A DNA stretch of 6,754 nucleotides from an uncultured Alphaproteobacteria bacterium (GTDB lineage: Bacteria > Pseudomonadota > Alphaproteobacteria > Puniceispirillales > Puniceispirillaceae), in assembly GCA_913064995.1 (NCBI GenBank), contig CAJYBL010000081.1, positions 1 through 6,754 of the forward strand, given 5' to 3'. The notes below the pieces were generated by a model. That model saw only the letters and a list, made by a program, of their open reading frames with translations. It was not told the DNA's origin and ran no database searches. Positions 1 through 6,139 of the stretch are shown here, in pieces (the stretch's first letter is position 1; every line of letters starts with the position of its first letter). The position numbers and the translations under genes are program-made.

Positions 1-297
1 CGTGTGGCGCCGCGTGCTTACAATTATTTGCTTGGTCGTCTTTTTCGCGTCAAAACGGCGGGATGTTCGGGCATGCAATATGATGTTCAATTTGCCACCG
101 AGCAAAAGCCATTTGAAGATAAAATCGAACAGGACGGTGTGACCTTATTTATTGATCCAACCGCCGTGATGTTTTTGATTGGCTCACAAATGGATTGGCA
201 GGAAGATAAATTTTCCGCCAAATTTGTATTTAATAATCCCAATGAAATTGCCCGCTGTGGCTGTGGTGAAAGCTTTTCAGTTTCGACACTGTCATAA
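1..297 (+). CDS. A-type Fe-S carrier (HesB/IscA/ErpA/SufA family), 5' truncated
   Basis: This is the C-terminal part of an A-type iron-sulfur carrier, a small cytoplasmic protein that accepts Fe-S clusters from a scaffold and passes them to target enzymes. The three family cysteines are visible: one in the GCSGMQY segment (residue 21 counted from the GTG at base 4) and two in CGCGESF near the C-terminus (residues 85 and 87), with the usual spacing of about 64 residues. Only about 20 residues precede the first cysteine, where the family normally has about 35, and the frame is open to base 1, so the true start lies outside the window and the GTG at 4 is probably internal. It ends 33 bases before the Atm1-type exporter and is probably co-transcribed with it, which fits a shared Fe-S/thiol theme. 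IscA, SufA and ErpA cannot be told apart from this fragment. Confidence 0.9.
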   Translation, partial: RVAPRAYNYLLGRLFRVKTAGCSGMQYDVQFATEQKPFEDKIEQDGVTLFIDPTAVMFLIGSQMDWQEDKFSAKFVFNNPNEIARCGCGESFSVSTLS

Positions 298-330
298 ATC
301 CTAGCGAGTTCTAACGATTATAAGGCAGCT

Positions 331-2160
331 ATGGCCTCGTCCAATTTGCGCAAAACGGCGTCGCTTCTTCGTGCGCTGATGCATTACACCGCCCCGCGTG
401 GTGATAATAAAATCCGTGTGCGGATTGGCGCTGCTTTTGTCTGTCTTGTAGCGGCAAAAAGCTCGAACATGGTCACACCGCTTCTTTATGGAGCGGCGGT
501 CGACTTGGTGAATGGCGATTCCGGCTTTGCCATGTCAGCTTTGATGTTTCTTGTTGGTGGCTATGCGCTGGCGCGGCTTGGCCAGCAGGTGTTTAGCGAG
601 GCCAAACAATATCTTTTTGCCAAGGTGGCACAACGCGCTGTTCGTGGCGCGGCATTGAACGCCTTTCGCTACCTTCATCAATTATCGCTTCAATTCCATA
701 TGGATCGTCAAACTGGCGGCATGACCCGCGCGATTGATCGCGGTGCCAAGGGGATTGAATTTCTACTGACGATCGCCTTTTTCGAGGTTTTGCCGCTTTT
801 TGTCGAAGTGGCCTTTGTCAGCATCATCATGTGGCATTTATTTGGCGGGTTTTACGCAGGTGTTACCTTTTTAACCGTTGCGGCCTATGTCTATTTCACC
901 ATTCGCGTCACCGAATGGCGGATCAGGTTTCGCCGTGAAATGAACACGGCTGATGAAGTCGCCGCAACCCGCGCTGTTGATTCATTGCTCAATTACGAAA
1001 CCGTCAAATATTTCAATGCTGAAGATGCTGAGGCGGCGCGCTATGACGCGGCGATGGCCGATTATGAAGTGATGGCGGTTCGGTCACGTACATCGCTGTC
1101 AGTCGTCAATATCGGGCAGGGAACCATCATTGCATTTGGTCTAATGGCGGTTATGGCAATGGCGGGTGCCGATATTCAAAAGGGCAACTTGACCGTTGGC
1201 GATTTTGTTGTGGTGAATACCTATCTTTTGCAGCTTTATCTGCCGCTTAATTTCCTTGGCTGGGTTTATCGTGAATTGCGCCAAGCGCTTGTTGATATGG
1301 AACGGATGTTTGGCCTGCTGGATGAAGAGCCAGGCATTGCCGACAAGCCAGCGGCAAAACCGATCAAGATTGATGGTAGCGAGCTGGTTTTTGACGATGT
1401 GCATTTTGCCTATGGTGACCGGCCGATTTTAAAAGGCGTCAGCTTTACTGTTAAGCCCGGTAAACGTGTTGCGATTGTCGGGCCAAGCGGATCGGGCAAA
1501 ACCACCATTTCACGACTGTTATTCCGGTTTTATGATCCAGTATCGGGCGCGGTTCGTCTTGATGGGCAGGATCTTCGTGATGTAACGCAGGCCAGCGTTC
1601 GTGCGGCCATTGGTGTGGTGCCGCAAGATACGGTGATGTTCAATTCAACGATTGGCTATAATATTGGCTATGGGCGCAATGGCGCTAGCCAAGACGACAT
1701 TGCCGCGGCGTCAAAGATGGCCTCGATTGACCAGTTCATTGCTAGTTTGCCTGACGGCTATGACACGATGGTTGGGGAACGCGGACTGAAATTATCCGGT
1801 GGTGAAAAACAGCGTGTTGCGATTGCCCGTGCTATTTTGAAAAAACCGTCAATCTTTTTGTTTGATGAGGCAACCTCGGCATTGGATAGCCGCACCGAAA
1901 AAGAAATCCAGCATGCGCTTGATACCGTATCGAAAAGTCAAACCACCTTGGTGATTGCGCATCGGCTATCGACAATTGTGAATGCTGATGAAATTATTGT
2001 CCTTGCCGAAGGCGAAATTATCGAACGCGGAACCCATCGCCAGCTTTTGTCACAAAATGGATTATATGCGCAAATGTGGGAACGCCAATCATCAGGGTTT
2101 CAAGATGATGATTTGCCATCTACCATTGTGCATAACAAAGCCGGTTTGCAGGGGGTTTAG
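331..2160 (+). CDS. atm1: Atm1/ABCB7-type ABC exporter (fused permease and ATPase)
   Basis: This is a complete half-transporter of 609 residues, acting as a homodimer in the inner membrane. The family exports glutathione-linked substrates and is tied to Fe-S biogenesis and heavy-metal tolerance. The N-terminal part (about 35-320) holds the six-helix membrane domain. The C-terminal ATPase shows Walker A (GPSGSGKTT, 384-392, Lys390), Q-loop (Gln432), signature LSGGEKQR (488-495), Walker B ending in Asp512-Glu513, D-loop (SALD, 516-519) and H-loop His544. The TEWRIRFRREMN stretch (194-205) and the RQTGG...RGAKGIEFLL segment are typical of Atm1. With a constant offset of 9, the glutathione-pocket residues I recall for Novosphingobium NaAtm1 (R206, R210, N269, Q272, G319, R323) fall on R197, R201, N260, Q263, G310 and R314 here, so the pocket looks intact. 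The length matches NaAtm1 (608, from memory). An AAGG at 322-325 supports the ATG. Confidence 0.96.
   Translation: MASSNLRKTASLLRALMHYTAPRGDNKIRVRIGAAFVCLVAAKSSNMVTPLLYGAAVDLVNGDSGFAMSALMFLVGGYALARLGQQVFSEAKQYLFAKVAQRAVRGAALNAFRYLHQLSLQFHMDRQTGGMTRAIDRGAKGIEFLLTIAFFEVLPLFVEVAFVSIIMWHLFGGFYAGVTFLTVAAYVYFTIRVTEWRIRFRREMNTADEVAATRAVDSLLNYETVKYFNAEDAEAARYDAAMADYEVMAVRSRTSLSVVNIGQGTIIAFGLMAVMAMAGADIQKGNLTVGDFVVVNTYLLQLYLPLNFLGWVYRELRQALVDMERMFGLLDEEPGIADKPAAKPIKIDGSELVFDDVHFAYGDRPILKGVSFTVKPGKRVAIVGPSGSGKTTISRLLFRFYDPVSGAVRLDGQDLRDVTQASVRAAIGVVPQDTVMFNSTIGYNIGYGRNGASQDDIAAASKMASIDQFIASLPDGYDTMVGERGLKLSGGEKQRVAIARAILKKPSIFLFDEATSALDSRTEKEIQHALDTVSKSQTTLVIAHRLSTIVNADEIIVLAEGEIIERGTHRQLLSQNGLYAQMWERQSSGFQDDDLPSTIVHNKAGLQGV
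2150..2155 (+). promoter_or_regulatory. Ribosome binding site supporting the GTG start of the hydrolase
   Basis: AGGGGG lies inside the last codons of the exporter gene, 10 bases before a GTG at 2166. It favours that GTG over the in-frame ATG at 2199 and suggests translational coupling to the exporter. The spacing is slightly long, so the later ATG is not excluded. Confidence 0.5.
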
Positions 2161-2165
2161 CTGCA

Positions 2166-3188
2166 GTGTTTGATTGGGCGCGTTCTGCGGGGTTGCCAAT
2201 GCTTGGCGGCCATGACGTTTATGTCTATCATCGTTATGCGTCGGTTCGGGCGCATTTTTGGCCAGCCGGTCAGGCAGCACGGAATCCGGATGAGAAATAT
2301 GTTGTTGATGGCATTTTGTGCGCCCCCTCCACCGCGCATAAAACCATTATTATCCTTCCCGGCTTTACTGAATTTTGCGAAAAATACAGTGCCGAAGTCC
2401 TGCATTTCCATGAAAAGGGCTATCATGTTTTGATCATTGATTGGCCCGGGCAAGGTCAGTCAGGCCATTTTGGCCGACATCCGCTTGCGGTTCATTGCAC
2501 CGATTTTGATCATCACCTATCGGCGCTTGATGCGGTGATTTCAGCTGTTGGTCTGGATGGGCATGAACTCGTGCTATTTGGTCATTCGATGGGCGGGCAT
2601 CTTGCGCTTCGCTATGCCGCATGGCGCCCCTATAAGGTCGCGGCGGTAATCTTGTCGGCACCAATGATGGCTCCGCCAGCCATGCCGGTCTGGCTAATCC
2701 GAGTAACCAGCTATGTTCTTAGTAGTCTTGGTCTTGCCCGATCGCACCCCCCATTTCACCGCGTATTGTCTTTGGACTGGGTGCGGCATTACCGGCCGGA
2801 AAATGTGCTGACGCGATATCCAAAAGGATATGAGGATCAATTTGTTTGGTTCGATGATGCGCCCGAATTGCGCCGCAGCGGGCCAACCATTGGCTGGGTT
2901 AGCGCGGCCTATCACTCTTGTGCGCTTTATACGTTAAATCCCGACTGGTTAGCCGCGCTTGACGTGCCGGTTCTGGCTTTTGTGGCTGGTGATGAGCGTG
3001 TTGTCTTTGCGCCAGCAACCGATAGCAGTCTTTCCCATATCAGGAATGTTGAGCGCATTGTGTTTGATGGTGCGCGGCATGAATTAACCCGCGAATTGCC
3101 CGAAGTAACCGACGCTTTATGGCATCATGTTGATCTGTTTCTAGCGCGGCTTGACACCGACTGTAGCTATGAAATTAACGATGCTTAG
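2166..3188 (+). CDS. Alpha/beta hydrolase, lysophospholipase-like (Hydrolase_4 / S33 type)
   Basis: This cytoplasmic serine hydrolase of 340 residues has the look of the lysophospholipase L2/monoacylglycerol lipase group. An oxyanion-loop segment LPGFTEF comes first, then DWPGQGQSG, then the nucleophile elbow GHSMGG (139-144, Ser141). The likely acid is Asp276 in AGDERVV and the likely base is His305 in GARHE, in the order expected for the fold. No signal peptide or membrane anchor is evident. The GTG start sits 5 bases after the exporter stop, so the two are probably co-transcribed, but nothing in the sequence says why a lipase-like enzyme should accompany an Atm1 exporter. The substrate cannot be predicted; an ester, a lysophospholipid or a monoglyceride are all possible. 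The last 15 codons overlap the convergent cupin gene. Confidence 0.88.
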   Translation: MFDWARSAGLPMLGGHDVYVYHRYASVRAHFWPAGQAARNPDEKYVVDGILCAPSTAHKTIIILPGFTEFCEKYSAEVLHFHEKGYHVLIIDWPGQGQSGHFGRHPLAVHCTDFDHHLSALDAVISAVGLDGHELVLFGHSMGGHLALRYAAWRPYKVAAVILSAPMMAPPAMPVWLIRVTSYVLSSLGLARSHPPFHRVLSLDWVRHYRPENVLTRYPKGYEDQFVWFDDAPELRRSGPTIGWVSAAYHSCALYTLNPDWLAALDVPVLAFVAGDERVVFAPATDSSLSHIRNVERIVFDGARHELTRELPEVTDALWHHVDLFLARLDTDCSYEINDA

Positions 3189-3572
3189 CCGGTTTTTTTC
3201 AATGCTGTTGGCGTTTTCGCCACCTTCAGGGCCATAAAACATCACCCATGTCGACATTGTGTCACCAAAATCGATAAAGCGATGCGGCAGGCCGGCTGGT
3301 ACAAACAAGAAATCACCCGGGCCAAATGATATAATTTCATTACCCATTTCGAAGTTTCCATGACCTTCAATGATGACATAGCATTCGTCGCGATCATGCG
3401 GTCTTTGATGATCGGTTGTCACCGGTTGATACACTTCGACGACAAGGCTGCCATGCGTGAATAAGATGCTGAATGGCGCGGTGGTCTCGTCGCTGCTGGC
3501 CTGTTTCAGGCTAAGCGCGCGTCTTGCCTGCGTAACGTCAAGATGCTTTGCCTTTGTCATGACCATCACCAT
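3141..3572 (-). CDS. Small single-domain cupin protein with an unusual C-terminal extension
   Basis: This 143-residue protein has one cupin barrel. Motif 1 is PHDRDECYVIIEGHG and motif 2 is GPGDFLFVPAGLPHRF. Likely metal ligands are His59, Glu63 and His97. The position of the first His in the classical HxH pair is Arg57, with a His two residues earlier at 55, as I recall for a common small-cupin subfamily. The function is unknown; such proteins can be enzymes or sugar or ligand binders. ATG codons at positions 1, 3 and 5 are all possible starts and no good ribosome binding site separates them. The core ends near FYGPEGGE (112-119), where relatives, as I recall, usually stop. The remaining 24 residues follow an A7 tract and run antisense to the hydrolase, so they may result from a one-base insertion or a sequencing error. 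The gene follows nadK on the same strand but has its own promoter candidate. Confidence 0.88.
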   Translation of the reverse strand: MVMVMTKAKHLDVTQARRALSLKQASSDETTAPFSILFTHGSLVVEVYQPVTTDHQRPHDRDECYVIIEGHGNFEMGNEIISFGPGDFLFVPAGLPHRFIDFGDTMSTWVMFYGPEGGENANSIEKNRLSIVNFIATVGVKPR

Positions 3573-3620
3573 GCTTTGAAAAACAGCATGGTTAGGATAT
3601 CAAAAGCGCCTTAAAATTTG

Positions 3621-3649
3621 ATTAAATTTGCATCAATATCTTGGGTCAA
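3621..3649 (-). promoter_or_regulatory. Sigma-70-type promoter for the cupin gene
   Basis: Read on the - strand, TTGACC (3649-3644) is followed by a 17-base spacer and TTTAAT (3626-3621). Each box matches the consensus at five of six positions, with ideal spacing. Transcription would begin near 3613, leaving a leader of about 40 bases before the cupin ATG at 3572. The cupin can therefore be expressed separately from nadK, which ends just upstream. Confidence 0.55.
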
Positions 3650-3652
3650 GAT
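3638..3652. repeat. Inverted repeat over the cupin promoter -35 box
   Basis: ATCTTG and CAAGAT, separated by three bases, form a perfect 6-base inverted repeat. On the - strand it encloses the TTGACC -35 box. It could be an operator, or a weak stem after the nadK stop. A terminator is unlikely because no T-run follows it on the - strand. Confidence 0.4.
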
Positions 3653-3661
3653 CATTACGGA

Positions 3662-4420
3662 TCAGGTCAAGAATTGTTCTCTTGTGGCGCGCTCGGACAA
3701 CGAAAAGCCCGGATCATATAAAAGCTTAAGCGTAATATCATTGGCCTGTTCAACAGCAACGCGGGTCACATGCCGAATTTCGGCACTATCAGCGCTGGCG
3801 CTTACCGGCCGGAATTCATGTTCCATAACGTCAAGGGTCACTTTTGACTCATCGGGTAGTAATGCACCCCGCCAACGCCTTGGCCGAAAGGCTGAAATCG
3901 GGGTTAACGCCATTAATCCGCCGCCAAGCGGAATGATAGGGCCTTGTGCTGATAAATTATAGGCGGTTGATCCTGCTGGGGTTGCAACAAGAATGCCGTC
4001 ACAAACAAGACATTCCATTTGCTGTTTATCATTCACCGAAATGGCGATATGCGCCGCATTATGCGTTTGCCGTAATAATGACACTTCATTGATTGCCAAT
4101 GCTTTATGTGCGCTGCCATCGCGGGCTGTTGCGGTCATCCGCAAAGGATGCAAAGGTGCGGTTTCGGCTGCGGCAACCCGATCAGGCAAATCATCATTTT
4201 CATAATTGTTCATCAAAAACCCAAGCCGCCCGCAATTCATGCCAAAAACGGGCAAGCCGTATGACAATGTATTCTGCAACACATGCAACATATGCCCATC
4301 ACCACCAAGCGCAACAATGTGGGTCGCGTCTTCGATTTTGGTCTGACCATAAAGTCCGGTCAGCTGCGTAAGGCGAAGTTTGGCCTCATCATGTTCAGAA
4401 GCGCTAAAATGGAGTTTCAT
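3662..4420 (-). CDS. nadK: NAD kinase
   Basis: NadK phosphorylates NAD to NADP with ATP (or polyphosphate) in the cytoplasm. The protein has 252 residues from the chosen ATG, on the short side for the family. Visible motifs are GGDG (39-42, with the catalytic Asp41), GMNCGRLGFL (60-69), the NE pair (Asn111-Glu112) of the NAD-binding site, and the glycine-rich TPAGSTAYNLSAQGPI (147-162). The PISAFRPRRWRGALLP stretch is typical of alphaproteobacterial NadK as I recall it. I chose the ATG at 4420 because AGGTGG precedes it at once and MKLHF fits the family N-terminus; a GTG at 4426 would add two residues and has no ribosome binding site. It is divergent from fdhD and lies upstream of the cupin on the same strand. 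Confidence 0.95.
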   Translation of the reverse strand: MKLHFSASEHDEAKLRLTQLTGLYGQTKIEDATHIVALGGDGHMLHVLQNTLSYGLPVFGMNCGRLGFLMNNYENDDLPDRVAAAETAPLHPLRMTATARDGSAHKALAINEVSLLRQTHNAAHIAISVNDKQQMECLVCDGILVATPAGSTAYNLSAQGPIIPLGGGLMALTPISAFRPRRWRGALLPDESKVTLDVMEHEFRPVSASADSAEIRHVTRVAVEQANDITLKLLYDPGFSLSERATREQFLT

Positions 4421-4433
4421 GACCACCTGCTAT

Positions 4434-4446
4434 CATTGGACCAATG
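4434..4446. repeat. Palindrome in the nadK leader
   Basis: CATTGG and CCAATG, separated by a single A, form a perfect inverted repeat just upstream of the nadK ribosome binding site. A further TTGG at 4448-4451 repeats the half-site. It may be a protein-binding site; no regulator can be named. Confidence 0.3.
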
Positions 4447-4447
4447 G

Positions 4448-4477
4448 TTGGGATAATCTCAATGCATGGCTTATCAT
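4448..4477 (+). promoter_or_regulatory. Weak candidate promoter for fdhD-mobA
   Basis: TTGGGA (4448-4453) and TATCAT (4472-4477) are 18 bases apart. The matches are modest. The -10 box almost coincides with the opposite-strand -10 of nadK, so the two promoters could not be open at once. It would be ruled out if fdhD truly begins at 4466. Confidence 0.25.
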
Positions 4478-4501
4478 AGAGTTTTTGCAGTTCAAAGGCA
4501 A
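4473..4501 (-). promoter_or_regulatory. Candidate sigma-70 promoter for nadK
   Basis: On the - strand, TTGCCT (4501-4496) and TATGAT (4478-4473) are separated by 17 bases. The -10 box matches five of six consensus positions and the -35 box four. Transcription would begin near 4466, giving a leader of about 45 bases that contains the symmetric site at 4434-4446. Confidence 0.4.
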
Positions 4502-4508
4502 AACCACT

Positions 4509-4520
4509 TGCCAATTGGCA
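4509..4520. repeat. Perfect 12-base palindrome between nadK and fdhD
   Basis: TGCCAATTGGCA is fully self-complementary. It lies just upstream of the nadK -35 candidate and about 24 bases before the likely fdhD ATG, a place suited to a dimeric regulator acting on one or both genes. It shares the CCAAT core with the palindrome at 4434-4446. Confidence 0.35.
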
Positions 4521-4528
4521 CCGATATC

Positions 4529-4549
4529 GTTCATCTTCACGAGATGAAC
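4529..4549 (+). promoter_or_regulatory. Hairpin over the likely fdhD start codon
   Basis: GTTCATCT and AGATGAAC, separated by TCACG, form a perfect 8-base stem with a 5-base loop. The 3' arm contains the ATG at 4544. In RNA the start codon would be paired, which could limit initiation; in DNA the same site could bind a dimeric protein. Confidence 0.35.
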
Positions 4550-5425
4550 AATTCCCCATTTCTAATTCAGCCAAATCCAGACACTCCCGGCCTGTCACAG
4601 CCGGTTGAGGGGGTCAATGAAACCGGTCAGCCGGTTACCTTGCCCGTGGTGACGGAAAAACCCATCACCTTGTTTTTGAACCGGCAGGAAATTGTGACCT
4701 CAATGACGCTTGGTGACTGGGTGCCGGAACTGGCAGTTGGCTATTTCTTGAACCAGAACATGCTTCAGCGCGATGATGAAATCACCGGCATTGACGTTGA
4801 TGATGATCTTGGCGTGGTGATTGTGCGCACCGCGCGCGAAACCGATTTTGAAGCCAAGATGAAACGGAAAATCCGCACCAGTGGCTGTGCTGAAGGCACC
4901 GCCTATGGCGATATGATGGAACGGTTCGACGATATCGAGCTTGATAAGGATGCCCGTTTTAATGCCAGTTGGCTGATTGAGCTGTCAAAGGCAATTAATA
5001 CCGCGCCAAGCCTGTATTTAAGTGCTGGTGCCATTCACGGCTGTGTGCTGTGTCAGAAAAACCGGCCGCTTGTCTATATGGAAGATATTGGGCGGCATAA
5101 TGCGGTTGATAAAATTGCTGGCTGGATGTTTTTGAATAACGCATCACCGCATGACAAGGTGTTTTACACAACCGGACGGCTGACCACGGAAATGGTGATT
5201 AAAACCGTACAAATGCAGATTCCGGTTTTGGTGTCGCGCTCGGGCTTTACCGCTGCGGCGGTTGATTTGGCACGGCAGGCGGGATTGACGCTGATTGGCC
5301 GTGCAAAAGGCAAAAGATTCATCGCTTTATCGGGCATTGAACGGATCATTTTTGACAGCGGTGATGCGGCTGATGTGGCCGACAGCCCATCACGTCAACG
5401 TGCCGCCCAGCAGGATGAACGCTAA
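4544..5425 (+). CDS. fdhD: FdhD, sulfur carrier for formate dehydrogenase
   Basis: FdhD takes sulfur from a cysteine desulfurase and gives it to the molybdenum cofactor, which formate dehydrogenase needs for activity; it acts in the cytoplasm. From the ATG at 4544 the protein has 293 residues (E. coli about 277). Family landmarks are PITLFLNRQEIVTSMTLGD, ELAVGYFLNQNML, MEDIGRHNAVDKIAG and TTGRLTTEMV. The E. coli-type CxxC after the RTS motif is absent: the site reads GCAEG, with only Cys115. A separate CVLC (Cys167, Cys170) occurs in the AIHGCVLC strand, where relatives usually have a less cysteine-rich HSAAL-type stretch. The frame opens earlier, with an ATG at 4466 that would add 26 residues of unfamily-like sequence. 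Neither start has a good ribosome binding site. It is translationally coupled to mobA. Confidence 0.93.
   Translation: MNNSPFLIQPNPDTPGLSQPVEGVNETGQPVTLPVVTEKPITLFLNRQEIVTSMTLGDWVPELAVGYFLNQNMLQRDDEITGIDVDDDLGVVIVRTARETDFEAKMKRKIRTSGCAEGTAYGDMMERFDDIELDKDARFNASWLIELSKAINTAPSLYLSAGAIHGCVLCQKNRPLVYMEDIGRHNAVDKIAGWMFLNNASPHDKVFYTTGRLTTEMVIKTVQMQIPVLVSRSGFTAAAVDLARQAGLTLIGRAKGKRFIALSGIERIIFDSGDAADVADSPSRQRAAQQDER
5412..5415 (+). promoter_or_regulatory. Ribosome binding site of mobA inside fdhD
   Basis: AGGA lies 9 bases before the mobA ATG, within the last fdhD codons. Together with the TAATG stop/start junction it fixes the mobA start and implies coupled translation. Confidence 0.5.
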
Positions 5426-6045
5426 TGACCCAAAAATCAGCAATCATATTGCTTGCCGGTGGGCAGGCGCGGCGCATGGGTGGCGGCGATAAAAACCTGA
5501 TTGAATTGGCCGGTAAACCGGTTTTGCGCCATGTTCTTGACCGTGTTGATTTTGCCAACCGGCCGATCATGCTGAATGCCAATGGTGATCCGGCTCGCTA
5601 TGCTGATTTTGGCCTGCCGGTTTGCGCTGATGTGATTGACGGTTACGCAGGGCCGTTGGCGGGCATTCTGACCGGCCTTGAATGGGTCGCGGCAAATCAG
5701 GCTGATTGCACCCATATGGTTAGCCTTGCCACCGATGCGCCTTTTTTGCCAATTGATTTAATTGCTCGGCTTGAAACGGGGCTTGATGATGGGGCTGATA
5801 TCGCCCAAGCGATGTCATATACGCGCCGTCATCCGGTCTTTGCCATCTGGCCGGTGGCACTGGCTGAGGCCCTTCGTAAGGCGTTGATTGATAACGGATT
5901 ACGAAAAATTGATGATTTTACTGCGCGCTACAATTGCGTAACGGTTGAATTTGCGGGAACACCTGATCCTTTTATGAATTTGAACCGGCCTGATGATTTT
6001 GATCTGGCGATTGAATTTTTGGCCAAGCCATCACAAGATGGATAG
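5425..6045 (+). CDS. mobA: MobA, molybdenum cofactor guanylyltransferase
   Basis: MobA transfers GMP from GTP to molybdopterin to form the guanine dinucleotide cofactor used by DMSO-reductase-family enzymes such as formate dehydrogenase. The 206-residue protein is full length for the family. It opens with the nucleotide-binding signature LAGGQARRMGGGDK (10-23, Lys23), then shows YAGPLAGI (74-81), the metal-binding segment ATDAPFLP with Asp104, RRHPVFAIWP, and the C-terminal NLNRPDDF (185-192). The start codon shares one base with the fdhD stop (TAATG), so the two form a tight pair. Both proteins act on the same cofactor, which explains the pairing. No mobB domain is attached. Confidence 0.95.
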   Translation: MTQKSAIILLAGGQARRMGGGDKNLIELAGKPVLRHVLDRVDFANRPIMLNANGDPARYADFGLPVCADVIDGYAGPLAGILTGLEWVAANQADCTHMVSLATDAPFLPIDLIARLETGLDDGADIAQAMSYTRRHPVFAIWPVALAEALRKALIDNGLRKIDDFTARYNCVTVEFAGTPDPFMNLNRPDDFDLAIEFLAKPSQDG

Positions 6046-6139
6046 CCCATCATAAAACTGACACTGATCTGGCTTTTGGTCTCAAAACCGGTTATTAGAC
6101 TGCTGTTTGACCTGTCAGGGCAAGAGGAGCCGCACGCGC
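6046..6139 (+). other. Intergenic stretch between mobA and kdsD
   Basis: These 94 bases contain no convincing terminator (no stem followed by a T-run) and no well-spaced promoter. The closest match, TTGGTC at 6076-6081 and TATTAG at 6093-6098, has only 11 bases between the boxes. The end holds the kdsD ribosome binding site. Confidence 0.4.
6123..6129 (+). promoter_or_regulatory. Strong ribosome binding site of kdsD
   Basis: AGAGGAG lies 10 bases before the ATG at 6140 and is the best ribosome binding site in the window, supporting that start. Confidence 0.65.

Noticed and set aside
4..6. GTG at base 4 as the true start of the Fe-S carrier
   Set aside because: It leaves only about 20 residues before the first conserved cysteine, shorter than the family, and the frame is open to the window edge.
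48..360. Near-repeat AAAACGGCG at about 52-60 and 352-360
   Set aside because: It is a single short match inside two coding regions and is best explained by chance and codon use.
1141..1404. 87-codon - strand reading frame inside the exporter gene
   Set aside because: It is a shadow frame opposite a strongly conserved coding region, with no motif or ribosome binding site of its own.
3638..3652. Rho-independent terminator after nadK
   Set aside because: The stem is only 6 bases with a 3-base loop, no T-run follows on the - strand, and it overlaps a good promoter -35 box.
4427..4543. Molybdenum cofactor riboswitch upstream of fdhD
   Set aside because: The gap is short and shows only simple palindromes; I cannot see the multi-stem structure such a riboswitch needs.
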